NCBI GenBank assembly: GCA_009761415.1
Contig: QUOL01000002.1
Location: 2,480,001-2,544,000 of the forward strand
Direction of reading: 5' to 3'
Length of the DNA: 64,000 nucleotides
From: Sarcomyxa edulis
Lineage: Eukaryota; Basidiomycota; Agaricomycetes; Agaricales; Mycenaceae
The translations under genes and the position numbers were made by a program. The stretch's first letter is position 1. Each line of letters begins with the position of its first letter. Positions 32,368 through 43,844 of this stretch are shown piece after piece. Below the pieces are notes generated by a model, which did not search any database, was not told where the DNA came from, and saw only the letters and a list, made by a program, of their open reading frames with translations.

Positions 32368-34200
32368 ATGTCCAGTTCAGCCTCAGGAAGGCAACAGCCA
32401 AGATACATCTCTCCCGAGGTTCCAGATTCATCCGAGGAAACGGAACACACTGACCTTCCTTCCTGGACTCCCCTTCGCACGTCAAGCGGCCCAGATTCTG
32501 AACCTGATTCTGACCAAGTCGATGAGCTAGATCACCTCGGTCACGTGCCGCCCGTAAAGTCTACTGGCGCATCCTCGGTTGAAGCTAAGGGAACTCGAAA
32601 AATCGGGTTTTCGAGGGCCCAGACATCCCGCCGATCTAGCGATGGTTTTAACGTTATCGGTTCTCCAGTACCGCATCGAGCGCACAAAGCAAGCTCAGGT
32701 TCTGGGGTGCGCCCGAAACCTAGACGACCGAAGAGTATATTCCTCGGGGTCATCATCACCGAACTTCCGCCAGGCAAACGCGTTCGAAAGGACGCGACGA
32801 AACCCAACAGCAACGTACGGAGGACAGAGAACCTCGTCGCCTCGAAGTCGGGTGCCGATGCCGTTCGCGTTAACACGAACACGAACACGAACGGTCGGAC
32901 GCACCAGGCTGGAGGTGCGACCCCGTTGTTGGACGCGCTTACTTCTGCTTTCTCGGGGAACGCTCAGCGTGGTACACCTCCACCACCTATCGCCAAGTTA
33001 CGTCCGTCGGATGGGGTACAATCTAGGGTTGTCGGACCGCCGCGTCATGTCAAAAATGGGGCCCGTGGGCGTCTGTCGCGGGCTAAAGCATTCACGGCGC
33101 CGTATTTTCCGCTGTCGAGTAGATCGAGGGCCGTGGTGACGCAGGAGGATATCGATAGTTGGCAAGAAGTGAAGGTTGGACGAATGGGCTTCACTTCGAC
33201 GGATTGGGAGTCTCAGATAGGTCACCAGGAGAGGGAGGAGGTGGCGAGGATGAACTTGCGATTCATCGGCGGGTGGAGAGCCGACGAGGCAGTTTTCGGA
33301 GGACCAAAGACTACCGGGGAGGTCAGACTACCACGTTCTGACGCGATGAACGTCGATGTTGATGTCCTCGACCGCAAGAGGACAACGCGCGGCGCGGTAG
33401 CGCTCGAAAAATCGAGAATGGACATGTATGTCGACTTGTTGGATGACGTCTTTGGACCTGGGGATATCTACAGAGGGTCTGGACCAAAACCCAAGAACGT
33501 AAGTGATATCTGTGTGGTTTTACCCCTCAGGCGCTGATACATTTCTCCGACCAGACACCACCCAAACATGGTAAGAAGAGACCGGCATACCATGCCAGCA
33601 CCCCCTCCGAAAGTCAGGATAGTTCTAGTGGAGATGTTGCAATATCCCCAGACCCAGTTGACAACGATGGTTCCAATCAAACGGCTCCGAGTGGCGTACG
33701 AAGTCGAGCATCAGCAGACCTGGGAAGTAAAGAACATTCAGCTTCGATCGGGTCGATCTCGATGACGCACGAGCGAGACTTTAAGCTAGATGACGAGACT
33801 GCGCAAGATTGGGCCATGGCGTTGCAGAAACTGATCAAGGGGAAGATGCAGCTAGATCGTCCGGTAAGTTCCATACCATCAGTCAATGACTCGGAGTGGA
33901 GTAGCAAACTGATGAATGTTCGGATTCGAAATTAGGCATTAAGGGGACTCCGGAACATTCTTGATAACGTTGACAAGGCGAAAGACATTGTCGAATTGGA
34001 AGTGTTGCAGGTATGTGGCTTCTCTTCTTGCAACGAGGTTACGAATGTCGAAGGTGGCGCCAATTCTTGTTCAGACGTCACGACTAGCAGAAAGTGTTCT
34101 GCAGATATCAAAATTAGGAAGAGGAGATATACCATTTGGAGATGAAGAGAATCTACGGGGCAAGGCGAAGAAGATAGTCAAATTTTGGAGTTCCCCGTAA
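32368..34200 (+). CDS. Protein with a C-terminal TFIIS N-terminal-like (TND) domain
   Basis: Exons 32368-33498, 33555-33863, 33936-34010 and 34075-34200. The first 400 residues are disordered, Ser/Pro/Arg-rich and nuclear-like (RPKPRRPKSIFLGVIITELP, then GKRVRKDAT). The C-terminal domain is a four-helix bundle of the Med26/TFIIS-N type: LRGLRNILDNVDKAKDIVEL, EVLQTSRLAESVLQISKLGR and PFGDEENLRGKAKKIVKFW. Such domains bind disordered motifs in transcription-elongation factors. No other domain is visible, so it may be an elongation adaptor (an IWS1/LEDGF-type role is only analogy). It is divergent from SWD1 across the AT-rich island and 158 bp before the cyclin gene on the same strand. Confidence 0.75.
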
Positions 34201-34358
34201 TCGTGGGCGTGACTGGAATAATTGTAGTCACACTCTGTCACATCCGTTGTTGACTGAATCTCTTGAGTTTTCAAAGACATCTTCCTCACCAAAAAGCAGT
34301 TTCTTCTTCTCATAATTCTGCTAAAAAACCAACTGTGTAATTTCTGGATATTCTCCAG

Positions 34359-36223
34359 TTGTATCATCTCCAAATGCTTGCTCTGGTACATCCTCTGCAG
34401 CATTCTAGCTCAGACGTACATCGGGCCCCTCCATCATCATCAGCATCTAACACCCGCACATCCTCTAGACAGACAACGAGGAGACCTCTGATCACATCAA
34501 CATCTTCCTCCTCTTTGCCCCCTTCATCTCGTACCTCTGCAAATCCACAACCCCCTCCTCTAGCTCACCGACACCAGACTGCCCCACAACAGCCTCCGCC
34601 CGCACGAACGCACCACACTCACCATCACCATCATGAGCCTCCTTTGCAGAATGAACGACCCCCTTCTCCTGTTATACATCCTATCCAGACACCCCCGCCT
34701 GAAGTCCAGGCACCAGCGCCTACTTTCGATATTCACTCCTACCCAGCACCCGAACTCCTTAAACTGCTAGCATCTCTCCTTACTCAGATCGCTGCCACGA
34801 ACGATAAACTAGAAGCAGCATCTCCTAGCCATTCAGAACCACCCTCGAACACCCCCTCTCGTACCTCACTATCATCTCTGCGGGATACAGACGCACCGAT
34901 ATGGCGGACTCTCATGACAGCTTCTCGAACAGCTATATCCACTCCTTCCTCCGTGCTCACTTTCCATGCGCGTAATATTCCAACTATTACACTCGAAGCC
35001 TATCTCCTCCGTATCCTCAAATACTGTCCTACCACCAACGAAGTCTTCCTTTCCCTCCTCATCTACTTTGACAGGATGACAAAACTGAGCGAAAAAGCCA
35101 CTGGAAAGCCGTTTGTCATCGATTCATATAACATTCATCGACTGGTCATTGCTGGCGTTACCGTTGCTAGTAAGTTCTTTAGCGACGTATTTTACACAAA
35201 TTCCCGATATGCCAAGGTGAGTCATCGATTTACTCAACACAGGGCATAAACTCAACCTCTCACAAGGTCGGAGGTCTACCGCAAACTGAACTCAACCAAC
35301 TTGAGTTGCAGTTCCTCCTCCTAAACGATTTTAGATTGGTTATCCACAATGACGAGATGCAACGATACGCCGAACAACTTATCCTCTTTTCACAATCCGA
35401 CTCTACGCCTAAACTTCATCCTGTTCTAGGCGCACCTACATTACCTCTAGCCGCATCTCCAGATCCCGCTACAGAACAAATTCAGGGAAGTAGCAGTACC
35501 TCGGCGTCTAACCAGAACCAGGCGGCTATGATGGGTGCTGTGGATGCGTACGGGGGCCGCATACCTGGCGACGAGATATATGCCCATCGAAATCCACTCC
35601 AGTCTTCACAGTCACGCTCTGAGCCCACGTTGCACGAACATCCTGCGTCACATCATCACAATTCAGCCCACCCCTATAACTTGTTTACATCTGAACCTAT
35701 CGTAAATGGCGTCAATGGGCGAAGTAGCTATACACCCCGGGCTGTTGGATTCGAAGGTGATGAGCGTGAACCGGAAACGGAGACGGAGACGGAGCCCGAA
35801 ACTGGAACCGAGACGGACGATGCTAGCGAGACGACTGATGATGAGCCAACCATTCGACCTACACATTCTAGTTTTGGATCTTCGGGGGACACAAGTAGCT
35901 TGTGTAGTTTTGGGAGCAGGGAGAGCAGAGGAGAAGATGACAACAGAAGTCTGTATAGTACTGGCGACGAAGGTGGAGATGAAGATGGCGGAGATGAAGA
36001 CGACGATACGGAGGACGATATGGATATTTTCGAAAGAAGGAAGGGGAGGGCTGAGAATGGTGGGGATGATGACGGCGGAATGACACCTGAGAGTAAGGCT
36101 GCGGCCGCTGCTGCCTTGGAGAACGGGGAGATGACGCCTGAAAGGAAACACAATACACCAACGTGGGCTGGCGCGAACAAAGTGAAGGATCTGGATGTTG
36201 ATCATCGAATGGCGAGCCCATGA
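34359..36223 (+). CDS. Pho80-type cyclin
   Basis: Two exons, 34359-35216 and 35267-36223. The first 120 residues are low-complexity (Ser/Pro/His, HHTHHHHHEPP). The cyclin box includes FHARNIPTITLEAYLLRILK, LSLLIYFDRMTKLSEKATGK, FVIDSYNIHRLVIAGVTVAS and KFFSDVFYTNSRYAKVGGLP, then LNQLELQFLLLNDFRLVI. This is the Pho80/Pcl group that partners Pho85-like kinases in phosphate and morphogenesis signalling. The C-terminus is long, acidic and Glu/Thr-rich (ETETETEPETGTE, GGDEDGGDEDDDTEDD), which is unusual for this family. The 51-nt-scale intron sits inside the box. A Met at 34374 is an alternative start. Confidence 0.9.
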
Positions 36224-36856
36224 AGTCTGAAGGGATCCTCGCATCGGATTTGATTTTATCATCTTACAATTCGACTAATTGGCATCTTTGCTCATCGACA
36301 TTCTCCATCTATTTATTCACCCTTCCTTTCCTCTCGCCACCGGCTTACTCGACGTTCTTCTTCGGACTAGTCCTCGCTTGGCACGTTATCATTCTGATAC
36401 CACCCTCATTTATTCTCCATCATCGCTGCCATATATCATCAACGATACCACCCATACATAGCAATCTCTTTCCGTTCACCTCACCTCACCCTCATACTCG
36501 CAATACCCTCAACTTCACTATGCTCTCTCCTTCTCTCTCCTCACGACGAATCTGGAACCAAATCTCAATGTCAATTTCCGTACTTTCCTTGCCTCTTTTA
36601 GTCCATATTTCACGATCATGTATTCTTGTTCTTACTCTTCTCTCTGTCATTTAATCCATCTGCCTCATTCAATGACATTCGTTCGAGACTCACAGTATGT
36701 AGAAACAAAAAAAAACTAGACAGATTTGCGTTGAGAACAAGGACAAGCGGATGTTTGGCCTAATCGATTCTAAATAAAGCCCACGGGTCTCGACCATCGA
36801 ATTTATCCTCAGGCTCCCTTTCTGCATCCACGACCATCCAAGTTCAACTATCCCTA
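36224..36856. other. Intergenic region before the PHD-finger gene
   Basis: Strongly pyrimidine-rich on the plus strand from 36250 to 36600 (CTCTC, TTCTT and CCATC runs), as in promoters of this group, followed by an A-rich stretch at 36700. No gene was recognised. Confidence 0.5.
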
Positions 36857-38847
36857 ATGGCACAAACAGCCGTGATGGGGCCTCCCCCATCTCTCAGAGA
36901 AACCCGTAGATCAGGAAGAAGATCAGGCCCTTCAGCAAGCACCTCAAAATCACCGGATTCGACAACCTCTCCGTCCGACACAACCGCCACGAAACCCACC
37001 AGACCCCCTTTGTCGACCGCCAACAGCTCCAAAAACAAGCGCTTCAAGCAAGAAGATCTAGAGCAATCTGTCGACGACAATGGCGTCGCACGCGCAACCT
37101 CACCTACGGTCAGTCCTACCAGTGGACGCGCAAAACGAAAGGGAAAAGATAAGCATTTGTCGACGAAGGGAAAGTCGTCGTCGTCGGCAGTCCCAGAGCC
37201 GGATGAGGGGATTACTCGATGTGTTTGTGGGAGTACAGGTGTGTTGAATGGCATCCTTCCAAATGTTTCACTCCTCACAATATCGTTGACAGAGGACGAC
37301 CCCGATGCTGGCGAATTCATGGTCCAATGTGAAACGTGCAAGGCATGGCAGCACGGATTATGCATGGGATATGAATCGGAGGAACAACTACACGACGACG
37401 ACTATTACTGTGAACAGTGTAGACCGGAACTACACACAGAACTTCTCAAGTCAGTCTTTCCCCTTCATGATTATTCTCATCTTGATACCAAACATCAATA
37501 CACTTGTGCAGGAAACTATCTACCAAGAAAACTCGGCATTCCTCTGTTGCATCCCACCCAGCCTCCATGCGTCACTCCCGCTCTCATTCTCCTTCTATCC
37601 ATCCCAAACAGCCTTCTAAGCGGCGGAACACCATGAACAGTAGAGATGCCGCGTTCGATCAGAGTCTTCAAGAGATCATCGAAGCCACCGCTGCAGAAGC
37701 TGCTGCTATCGACCCAGGTCCAACACCACAGGAAGACAAGAAACGAAAGAGAACGGACGATGATCCTTCGATTAGGTATGAATCTGAATCAGATGAACTG
37801 TGCTACTGCTAACCTACTTTTGTCGATAGCATCTCGAAGAAACGAACAAGATCGGCGTCAACTGCGTCTTCCCGACATCCTGCAGCAGTTCAGGATCGCG
37901 AAGAAACACCCACTAGTGCCGGCCCAGCCGCAGCCCCAACTCCTACTCCCATTCCCGCTCCATCAGCGCCTCCCGCGCCTCCCTCTAAACCTATCGCACG
38001 AAACAAACGCGGTGGACGCAAACCGGCAGCGGCAGCAGCGACACATGAGCCTTCCATAGACGTCGAAGACACGCACGCCAACGCTGCCAATGGTAACACT
38101 ATCACTACGACCACCACTAACAAACGTCAATCTCGTGCCAAAGGAGTCGCTTCGGCCAATACTCCCGCTTCCAGAAATGCAAGTGCTAATCACGACCACG
38201 GGACACGAAAGAATCAACACCAAAACGCCAATGTCAATGCTAACGGTGCGTCGGGCGGGAATGGCGCGGATGGTCGAGCATACAGGAACTCGCACGCGTA
38301 TGTCGTATCTCAACAACCGTTGTTGACCACCTGGGGGCTTCCCGATTACTTGGCACATCTGGAGCCGATGTTGCCATCTGAGACACCAGAGCCCCTGAAG
38401 GTCCGCTCCGCTCTTGGATTTTCTAATCCTTCGACCGCGGAGGGAAGTAATGGTGGGTCAGATGGTGGTGTGAGCGTGGAGAGAGGTGTGAAAGTGAAAT
38501 GGCCGAGTAAGCGTATGAGCGTTGGGGATATGAATAAGAGGGTCAGGGCGCTCGTTGAGTGGGTTGGGAGAGAACAGGCTAGTGCTTCGGAGAGGACGAG
38601 GAGGAAGGAGGCGTTGGAGAAGGCGTTAGCGGGGGAGGATATTGGGAGAGAAATGATTTTGGACGGAGACATCACTGCTACTCCTCCCGCCGCTGAAGAT
38701 TCGATGCGAGTGGATGGAGATGCGACGACTTCAACTATGAAACTCATGGAAAATCTCATGGAAGAGCTGATTGGGTTCCAGGAGCGGTTTGGACCTGGTG
38801 CGAAAACGAGGGATCGGGATCGTAGGGCGACTGCCACCGCTGCATGA
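36857..38847 (+). CDS. CTI6: PHD-finger protein, Cti6-like
   Basis: Probable subunit of the large Rpd3 (Rpd3L) histone deacetylase complex. The start MAQTAVMGPPPSLRETRRSG is followed by a basic Ser-rich region. The PHD finger is complete after splicing (exon 1 ends at 37238 after ITRCVCGSTG): CVCG, then CETCKAWQHGLCMGY and DDDYYCEQCRPELH; the Cys4-His-Cys3 pattern is intact. Long Ala/Pro/Asn-rich disorder follows. A conserved block GLPDYLAHLEPMLPSETPEP and VKWPSKRMSVGDMNKRVRAL, then VEWVGREQA, is the Cti6-type C-terminal region. It ends with FQERFGPGAK and DRDRRATATAA. Four introns are placed; those before KLSTKKTRHSS and SISKKRTRSAS have GT-AG ends. Confidence 0.85.
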
Positions 38848-39222
38848 ACGTTTTTCTTCTATTATATCTTTTGTACTATTAGATGACCCTTTTCACTCGT
38901 CTCGACCTCACCATTTCTCCTTCCGTTAAGCTCTCTTGTACTCTTGAACCAGCGGGCTATTGTCAACCTAGTTGATTTTTGTCATAATTTGACTAGTGGC
39001 TTACACTTGGTTTGTGCCACTCAGTTCGCTCACGCGGCCCAACAGCCAAACATCAACCTCAGGCTCTTGCTGCTACTAAGTAGTCTTCTACCATATCCCC
39101 ACTCAAGTCTAACTCACACCTGAACCATTACTGATAGATCTTGGGGCAGTCTTGAATGTGAGTTTTCTCAATTCTAAACCGTTGTCTTATCGTGACAGCG
39201 AAAATGACCCACAGTCGCATCA
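38848..39222. other. Intergenic region before F-box protein B
   Basis: Holds the 3' end of the PHD gene and the upstream region of the F-box gene. I see no gene, repeat or clear regulatory motif. Confidence 0.5.
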
Positions 39223-40893
39223 ATGGACTTCGTCGACGACGTACAGTCCAGACTTTGCCCCACCTTCGCAGACGTCGCGCAATCTCCATATGCCCACGTC
39301 CTCCATACGAACTACGTCCCCTCTGAGTCCGAAATCCACGAGATTCAAGCGTATCTTGTGGGACCCCAATCCGAACTGCAGCGTCTCGAAAAAGAGCTCG
39401 CTCGTATCCGTGCTATACTTGACACCCTAGTATCCGAGCGCGACAAGCTCAAGAACGTCGTGAATGCCCACAAGGCGTTGATATCGCCTGTCAGACGTCT
39501 TCCGCCAGAGATCTTGCAAGAGATATTTGTCCGATGCCTCTCTGGGACGAGAAACTCTGTCATGCTTAGCAGCGAGCCTCCGATGCTTTTGACAGAAGTC
39601 TGTCCAGATTGGAGAAGAATCGCGTTAGCCACACCAGCTCTTTGGTCATCCTTGCATCTTGTCCTCTCGAATCCAAATCCACGAGAGAATTCGCTACCTA
39701 TGCGATTTGACGCAGCCAAGGCTTGGTTGAAGAGGTCTAGGTCATTGCTATTGTCTGTTTCGTTCTACGATGCGTCCTGGGATTATAGCCTCTCACGATT
39801 CATCGAGTTCCTTGATCCCGTCATCCACCGCTGTCGATCTCTCGAGCTCATAGCTCCCATGCAGCTTATCGCTCGATTAGATGCACGGGCGCTCCCATTC
39901 CTAGAAGAAATCGCTATTCATTCTCTAGATTTCGCTCCATCTCAAATTTACGGCCTCTCCTTCTTAGAAAAAGCGAAATCCCTTCGGAGAGTAACGATGA
40001 CAGGAAAACTCCAATTTTGGCCGGCCCCTCTTCTTCCGCTTGCAAAGTTGGAAATATTGTACTTGCATTCCGAATCAATGAAGTCCTTCACTCCGACGCA
40101 GGCGTTCGAGATTCTCGCCCAATGTCGAAATCTGCGTGCTTTTTCGCTATCTGTGCCCGAGGTTCCCTCTGGAGAGATCGTACATCAGGAAGCCATCAGC
40201 CTCCCTCTCCTGCACTCTTTCTACATCCTTGCCTGCGATTCTTTATTGCGATCAATACTGGTAAATCTCATCTTACCTGAGCTCCAGGCCCTTGGCATCT
40301 CCAGAGTTCATCGCTTCTCAGGCCCTGATTTTGAACATCATTCTTTGTTGGAGTCCATTCTCGTTCGATCATCTTGCGCCTTGAAAAAATTCGTCTTTCG
40401 CCCTGTGCAAATTTCTCCAACAGACCTCTTTGTATGCCTCTCCCTCATACCCGAGGTTGTTGATCTCCACATATATGCTGTTCGGTCCGGCCCAGACTTC
40501 ATCGATGATTCCTTCATCCGCATGCTCCTTCCATCATTCGTTCGTACATGTCTATGTCCCAACCTTAAACGGATAACATTGGATCGATGCTCAGTCTTGT
40601 CCGGCGACACGCTAACAGACTTCATCCGTTGGCGTCAGCGGCCAACAATTCCTGGGATCGCACGCTTATTGCATGTCAATATCGCATTTGACGTCTATCC
40701 AGACCACCCGATGGCTGAATCCCAGATTGAAGCCTTCCGCGCCGAGGGTCTGGATATATCCGTGACGTCTCCACCCAAGGAGGAGGTCTTGCAGCCGCGA
40801 AAGTCTGTACTTTGGAATGGCGTCGAACGCAACTTGGGTGTACCGTGGTCGGATATCTTGCGCAATTTAGGTACAGAGATTCAATTGCCGTAG
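39223..40893 (+). CDS. F-box protein B, paralogue of 9356-11026
   Basis: One uninterrupted frame of 556 residues, exactly the length of the copy on the other strand 28 kb away. Order of parts: MDFVDDVQSRLCPTFADVAQ, then SPYAHVLHTNYVPSESEIHE, a coiled coil (LQRLEKELARIRAILDTLVS), and the F-box (SPVRRLPPEILQEIFVRCLS, LLTEVCPDWRRIALATPALW). The LRR-like rest contains YLHSESMKSFTPTQAFEILA and ends FRAEGLDISVTSPPK with a Trp-containing tail. Blocks align with paralogue A along the whole length, but the protein identity is only moderate, so the split is old. It probably serves as an SCF substrate receptor. A broken third copy lies 200 bp downstream. Confidence 0.9.
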   Translation: MDFVDDVQSRLCPTFADVAQSPYAHVLHTNYVPSESEIHEIQAYLVGPQSELQRLEKELARIRAILDTLVSERDKLKNVVNAHKALISPVRRLPPEILQEIFVRCLSGTRNSVMLSSEPPMLLTEVCPDWRRIALATPALWSSLHLVLSNPNPRENSLPMRFDAAKAWLKRSRSLLLSVSFYDASWDYSLSRFIEFLDPVIHRCRSLELIAPMQLIARLDARALPFLEEIAIHSLDFAPSQIYGLSFLEKAKSLRRVTMTGKLQFWPAPLLPLAKLEILYLHSESMKSFTPTQAFEILAQCRNLRAFSLSVPEVPSGEIVHQEAISLPLLHSFYILACDSLLRSILVNLILPELQALGISRVHRFSGPDFEHHSLLESILVRSSCALKKFVFRPVQISPTDLFVCLSLIPEVVDLHIYAVRSGPDFIDDSFIRMLLPSFVRTCLCPNLKRITLDRCSVLSGDTLTDFIRWRQRPTIPGIARLLHVNIAFDVYPDHPMAESQIEAFRAEGLDISVTSPPKEEVLQPRKSVLWNGVERNLGVPWSDILRNLGTEIQLP

Positions 40894-41084
40894 TATATGC
40901 AGCACACTCTGGCATCACGTTTGTACGTTAACGAAATTCAATACATTTATTCCCGTAGACGCTCAACGCTGCTGCGAATTGCATTCTATTGCATGGAGGT
41001 CTATGGAACTTCTATATTCTTGCTCAATTAGATCCTTTCCTCGGCAGAGCCACTCCAGATATTGACTATATGTTTGACCCAGGG

Positions 41085-41480
41085 GGCGACGGACATCCCA
41101 TTGCATGTCTCCTTCATTCTGAGTGTCTCTGAGTTGCGAATAATCGATGCATTCATCAGTATGCTGGTACGAGGAGACAATACCTCGAATTGCTCGTTTC
41201 ATCATTCTAATTTTTCTCTTACCGCACTTGTAGACTTCATTCGCTCGCGTTCAAGTTAGCGTCTACAAACTCTGCATACCTTGTATACGTCAATATAAAT
41301 TCTAATGCTTACTTGGATGACCCAATTGCAATGTCTCAGATAGACGCCTTTCGGAGACGTGAGTCCGACGTTGGATCACACACCATCATTGAGTATCATC
41401 CGAATAGCATGGGAGGCATGGGGCAAGGCATAATCGTGACGCATACGCAAGATGACTGGCTGCATACAGGTTTTGAGTGT
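41085..41480 (+). pseudogene. Relic of a third F-box copy (C-terminal part)
   Basis: In shifting frames the strand carries pieces matching the end of the F-box protein just upstream: VDFIRSRS (against DFIRWRQR), YLVYVNIN (against LLHVNIAFD), then MSQIDAFRRRESDV (against ESQIEAFRAEGLDISV). The DNA also agrees in stretches such as GACTTCAT(T/C)CG. Stops and frameshifts separate the pieces, and no start or F-box is present. Earlier parts near 41100-41160 resemble the LRR section only weakly. It runs into the 3' region of RPL2. Confidence 0.7.
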
Positions 41481-41534
41481 AATGGGGGTAAAGTAAAGGG
41501 AAAGGAAAGCAAAAGACAACTAATGATGAATGGC

Positions 41535-42533
41535 TTAAACCTCCTTGACTTTGACGGTACCACGTAGGAGACCAGTCTGATGATTATCCATTGAATGTCA
41601 GAAACATGCCAAGAGAGTGCAAGGACTGAAAGTAAACTTACCCGACGAGCAGCAATGAGACCGACTTTCTGTCCAGGGACAGCAGAGCGGGCAATTGTCG
41701 ATGCTTTTCCGATATGTTGGTGGTTTCCTCCTCCGTGGGGATGGTCCACGGGATTCATAGCCACACCACGAGTACGGGGCCAGCTGCAATGCAAAGTCAG
41801 AACCCAACCCTCGAAAGTGAGTATAACAGAGGGTAACGCACTTGTAACGCTTGGCCTTGAATTTGTAGTATGCACGACCAGCCTTGAGCAGGGGCTTGTC
41901 GATACGTCCACCACCAGCCACAATTCCGATAGTAGCCCTAGCACCACCAGACACTGTCTTCTTAGCACCACTTGGGAGACGGATGCGGGTCTTGTTCTCG
42001 TCAGGCGAGTGTCCGATAACGGTAGCGTAGTTTCCTGACGTGCGGGCGAGTGCACCACGATCTCCGATCTTCTCCTCGACGTTGCAGACAATGGTACCCT
42101 CGGGGCACTGTCCTACTGGGAGGACGTTTCCGACAGCGAGAGTTGCCTTCTTGCCGCAGTAGACGAAAGCACCGGTGTGGAGACCTTCAGTTGCGATGAA
42201 GGTTTCTTTTCGGAGCTTATAACGGTAGGGGTCACGGAAGACTACCCGTGCTAGGGGTGCACCGCTGAAGAAGAGTTCAGAGAAAGGATTGGAGCACAGG
42301 CTGTAGGTGTTACTCACCGACCAGAATCGTGAATGATCTCTTTCACGATACCCCGGATGTAACCATTGCGCTCAGCGAAATCGAGGGCACGGAGGCGGGC
42401 GGGGTTTTTGTTCAAATGGGTGTGCGCACCGAACTGTGTGTCCCGATAGTGTTAGATACTTGGTAGGGGAGGATATACGGATAGAACGTACAATCGCGTG
42501 CGAGCGTCTCTGCGTCCTAATAACCCGACCCAT
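41535..42533 (-). CDS. RPL2: Large-subunit ribosomal protein uL2 (RPL2/L8)
   Basis: Core component of the 60S subunit, at the peptidyl-transferase region. The spliced start [14 protein letters not shown] joins [20 protein letters not shown]; then [54 protein letters not shown] and the invariant block [15 protein letters not shown] with the functional His. It ends [13 protein letters not shown]. About four introns. The start was chosen at the inner Met because the upstream MNSSAHI is not conserved. The intron after [13 protein letters not shown] is the longest. Confidence 0.96.
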
Positions 42534-42630
42534 GGCGTAATCTGCAAGTTGAATGTGAGCGGAAGAGTTCAACGGGTCAAAGAGACTGTAGAAGAGTGAA
42601 AAAAGCAGGGCTAGGCAGCTTCATCCAAGA

Positions 42631-42922
42631 TTATCCGACCCAATCCATCCATTCCTGGGCCGTTTTCCACCCCGTTTGTCCCCAGAGCAATCCAGCGAAG
42701 CCCTGTTGTACGGTCGACGGTCAAGGGTTCGGTGAAATGGAGGGTATACTCACGTAGAAATTTGTGTGAAGGACTTGGACCACGACGACGAGCAGACCCG
42801 AGCTCTACTGGTCAGCGTGGGAATATATCTCCTAATTAGGCTGGTTGTACTTGTTGATCGACCTTGTCTCCCTTTCCAAGTCTCTTCCATCGTTCCAGTT
42901 CGCGCGCCTTCTTGGTCCCCAT
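42631..42922 (-). CDS. Possible small membrane protein upstream of RPL2
   Basis: A three-exon model, all phase 0: MGTKKARELERWKRLGKGDK then VDQQ, spliced to SSGLLVVVVQVLHTNFY (one hydrophobic segment), spliced to GFAGLLWGQTGWKTAQEWMD and WVG, 64 residues with a TAA at 42631. Each intron has GT-AG ends (the first is short, about 45 nt). I recognise no family, and a different frame of the second exon also stays open. It lies on the same strand as RPL2, about 100 bp before its start, so it could also be part of the RPL2 promoter or leader. Not more than a candidate. Confidence 0.3.
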
Positions 42923-43185
42923 TCGCGCTGTACAAACCGTACTAGGTGGTATGCGCCATGGTATGCATTTTCCAGAATATCTATTCCCAAAGAACTGAAA
43001 CCATACACGTACTAGTTGAATCTTAAACTCTGTTCTCTCAGTAGTGTTATGCTCGATGCTATTTTCTCATCAGGTACCATGCGAGGCACCTCCATTTGAC
43101 GCAAACGAGATACTCTGGACCAATCTGCTGGGAATTGCATATGCGTACGAGATATGTCCTCAGTATGACCTCAATATGTCCTCGA

Positions 43186-43741
43186 TCAGCTGCTTCGAGG
43201 AAACCACGATCTCTCGACGGTCGACTCGTGGAATGAAATGTGTCGAATGTGAACATCAAGACCTGAAATAGGTTGTCCAAGCAGATAGGATATCCAAGAC
43301 TGAATGGAATGTGGGATCTTCCGGGGGTTCTCTGTAGATTGTTCCGGCTGAAAGGGACGAGGATTTCGTCGAGGCCGTCTTGGAAGGGGATTATGACCGC
43401 CGATCATTAAACTAGAGACATGTTGAGAGACTGCTAGGATACATTGCAGATACATGCAGATGATACCTGGTGAATACATCCAGAGTACCCTCGAGTATAC
43501 TCGCTATGTTTTCCAGTGAATTCTCGTTTTGCACGCCTCCTCCGCTCACCGCGCCCCTAGCTAGAATTGAAACTCCGCTTGGGGACGCAGTTTTCGAATT
43601 GTCTTGTCGTCGTCTCACTGATTCTGAAAGTACTTTCCGATATTTCTCGGGTTTCCTCACGGGTAATCCAAGCAAGATACATCCTGAACAGAATCTTTGC
43701 TGCCAAGGATCTAATCTCCACCTTTCATACTCTCTCGGCAT
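43186..43741 (-). CDS. Hypothetical protein, two exons
   Basis: Starts MPREYERWRLDPWQQRFCSG, continues LSESVRRRQDNSKTASPSGV and ENIASILEGTLDVFT; a GT-AG intron of about 54 nt (GTATCA to CTCTAG) leads in frame to SLMIGGHNPLPRRPRRNPRP and ends STVERSWFPRSS. No family was recognised, and a plus-strand frame overlaps it. It is divergent from the SNH gene with about 100 bp between starts. The region between 42923 and 43185 shows nothing. Confidence 0.35.
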
Positions 43742-43844
43742 CTAGGTCCCGAACTCCAGCTGGCAACACATCTTTTCCACACTTTCTCTTCTCGTCCTAT
43801 CGGTTCAAAGCCCTGCTATATATCTTGTCCTCTATTTCGGGCCA

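Noticed and set aside
35663..36262. Minus-strand frames opposite the cyclin C-terminus
   Set aside because: Shadows of the acidic repeat sequence.
41396..42091. 231-codon frame overlapping RPL2 on the same strand
   Set aside because: It is RPL2 exon plus intron read through; the real frame is the uL2 protein and part of this overlaps the F-box relic.
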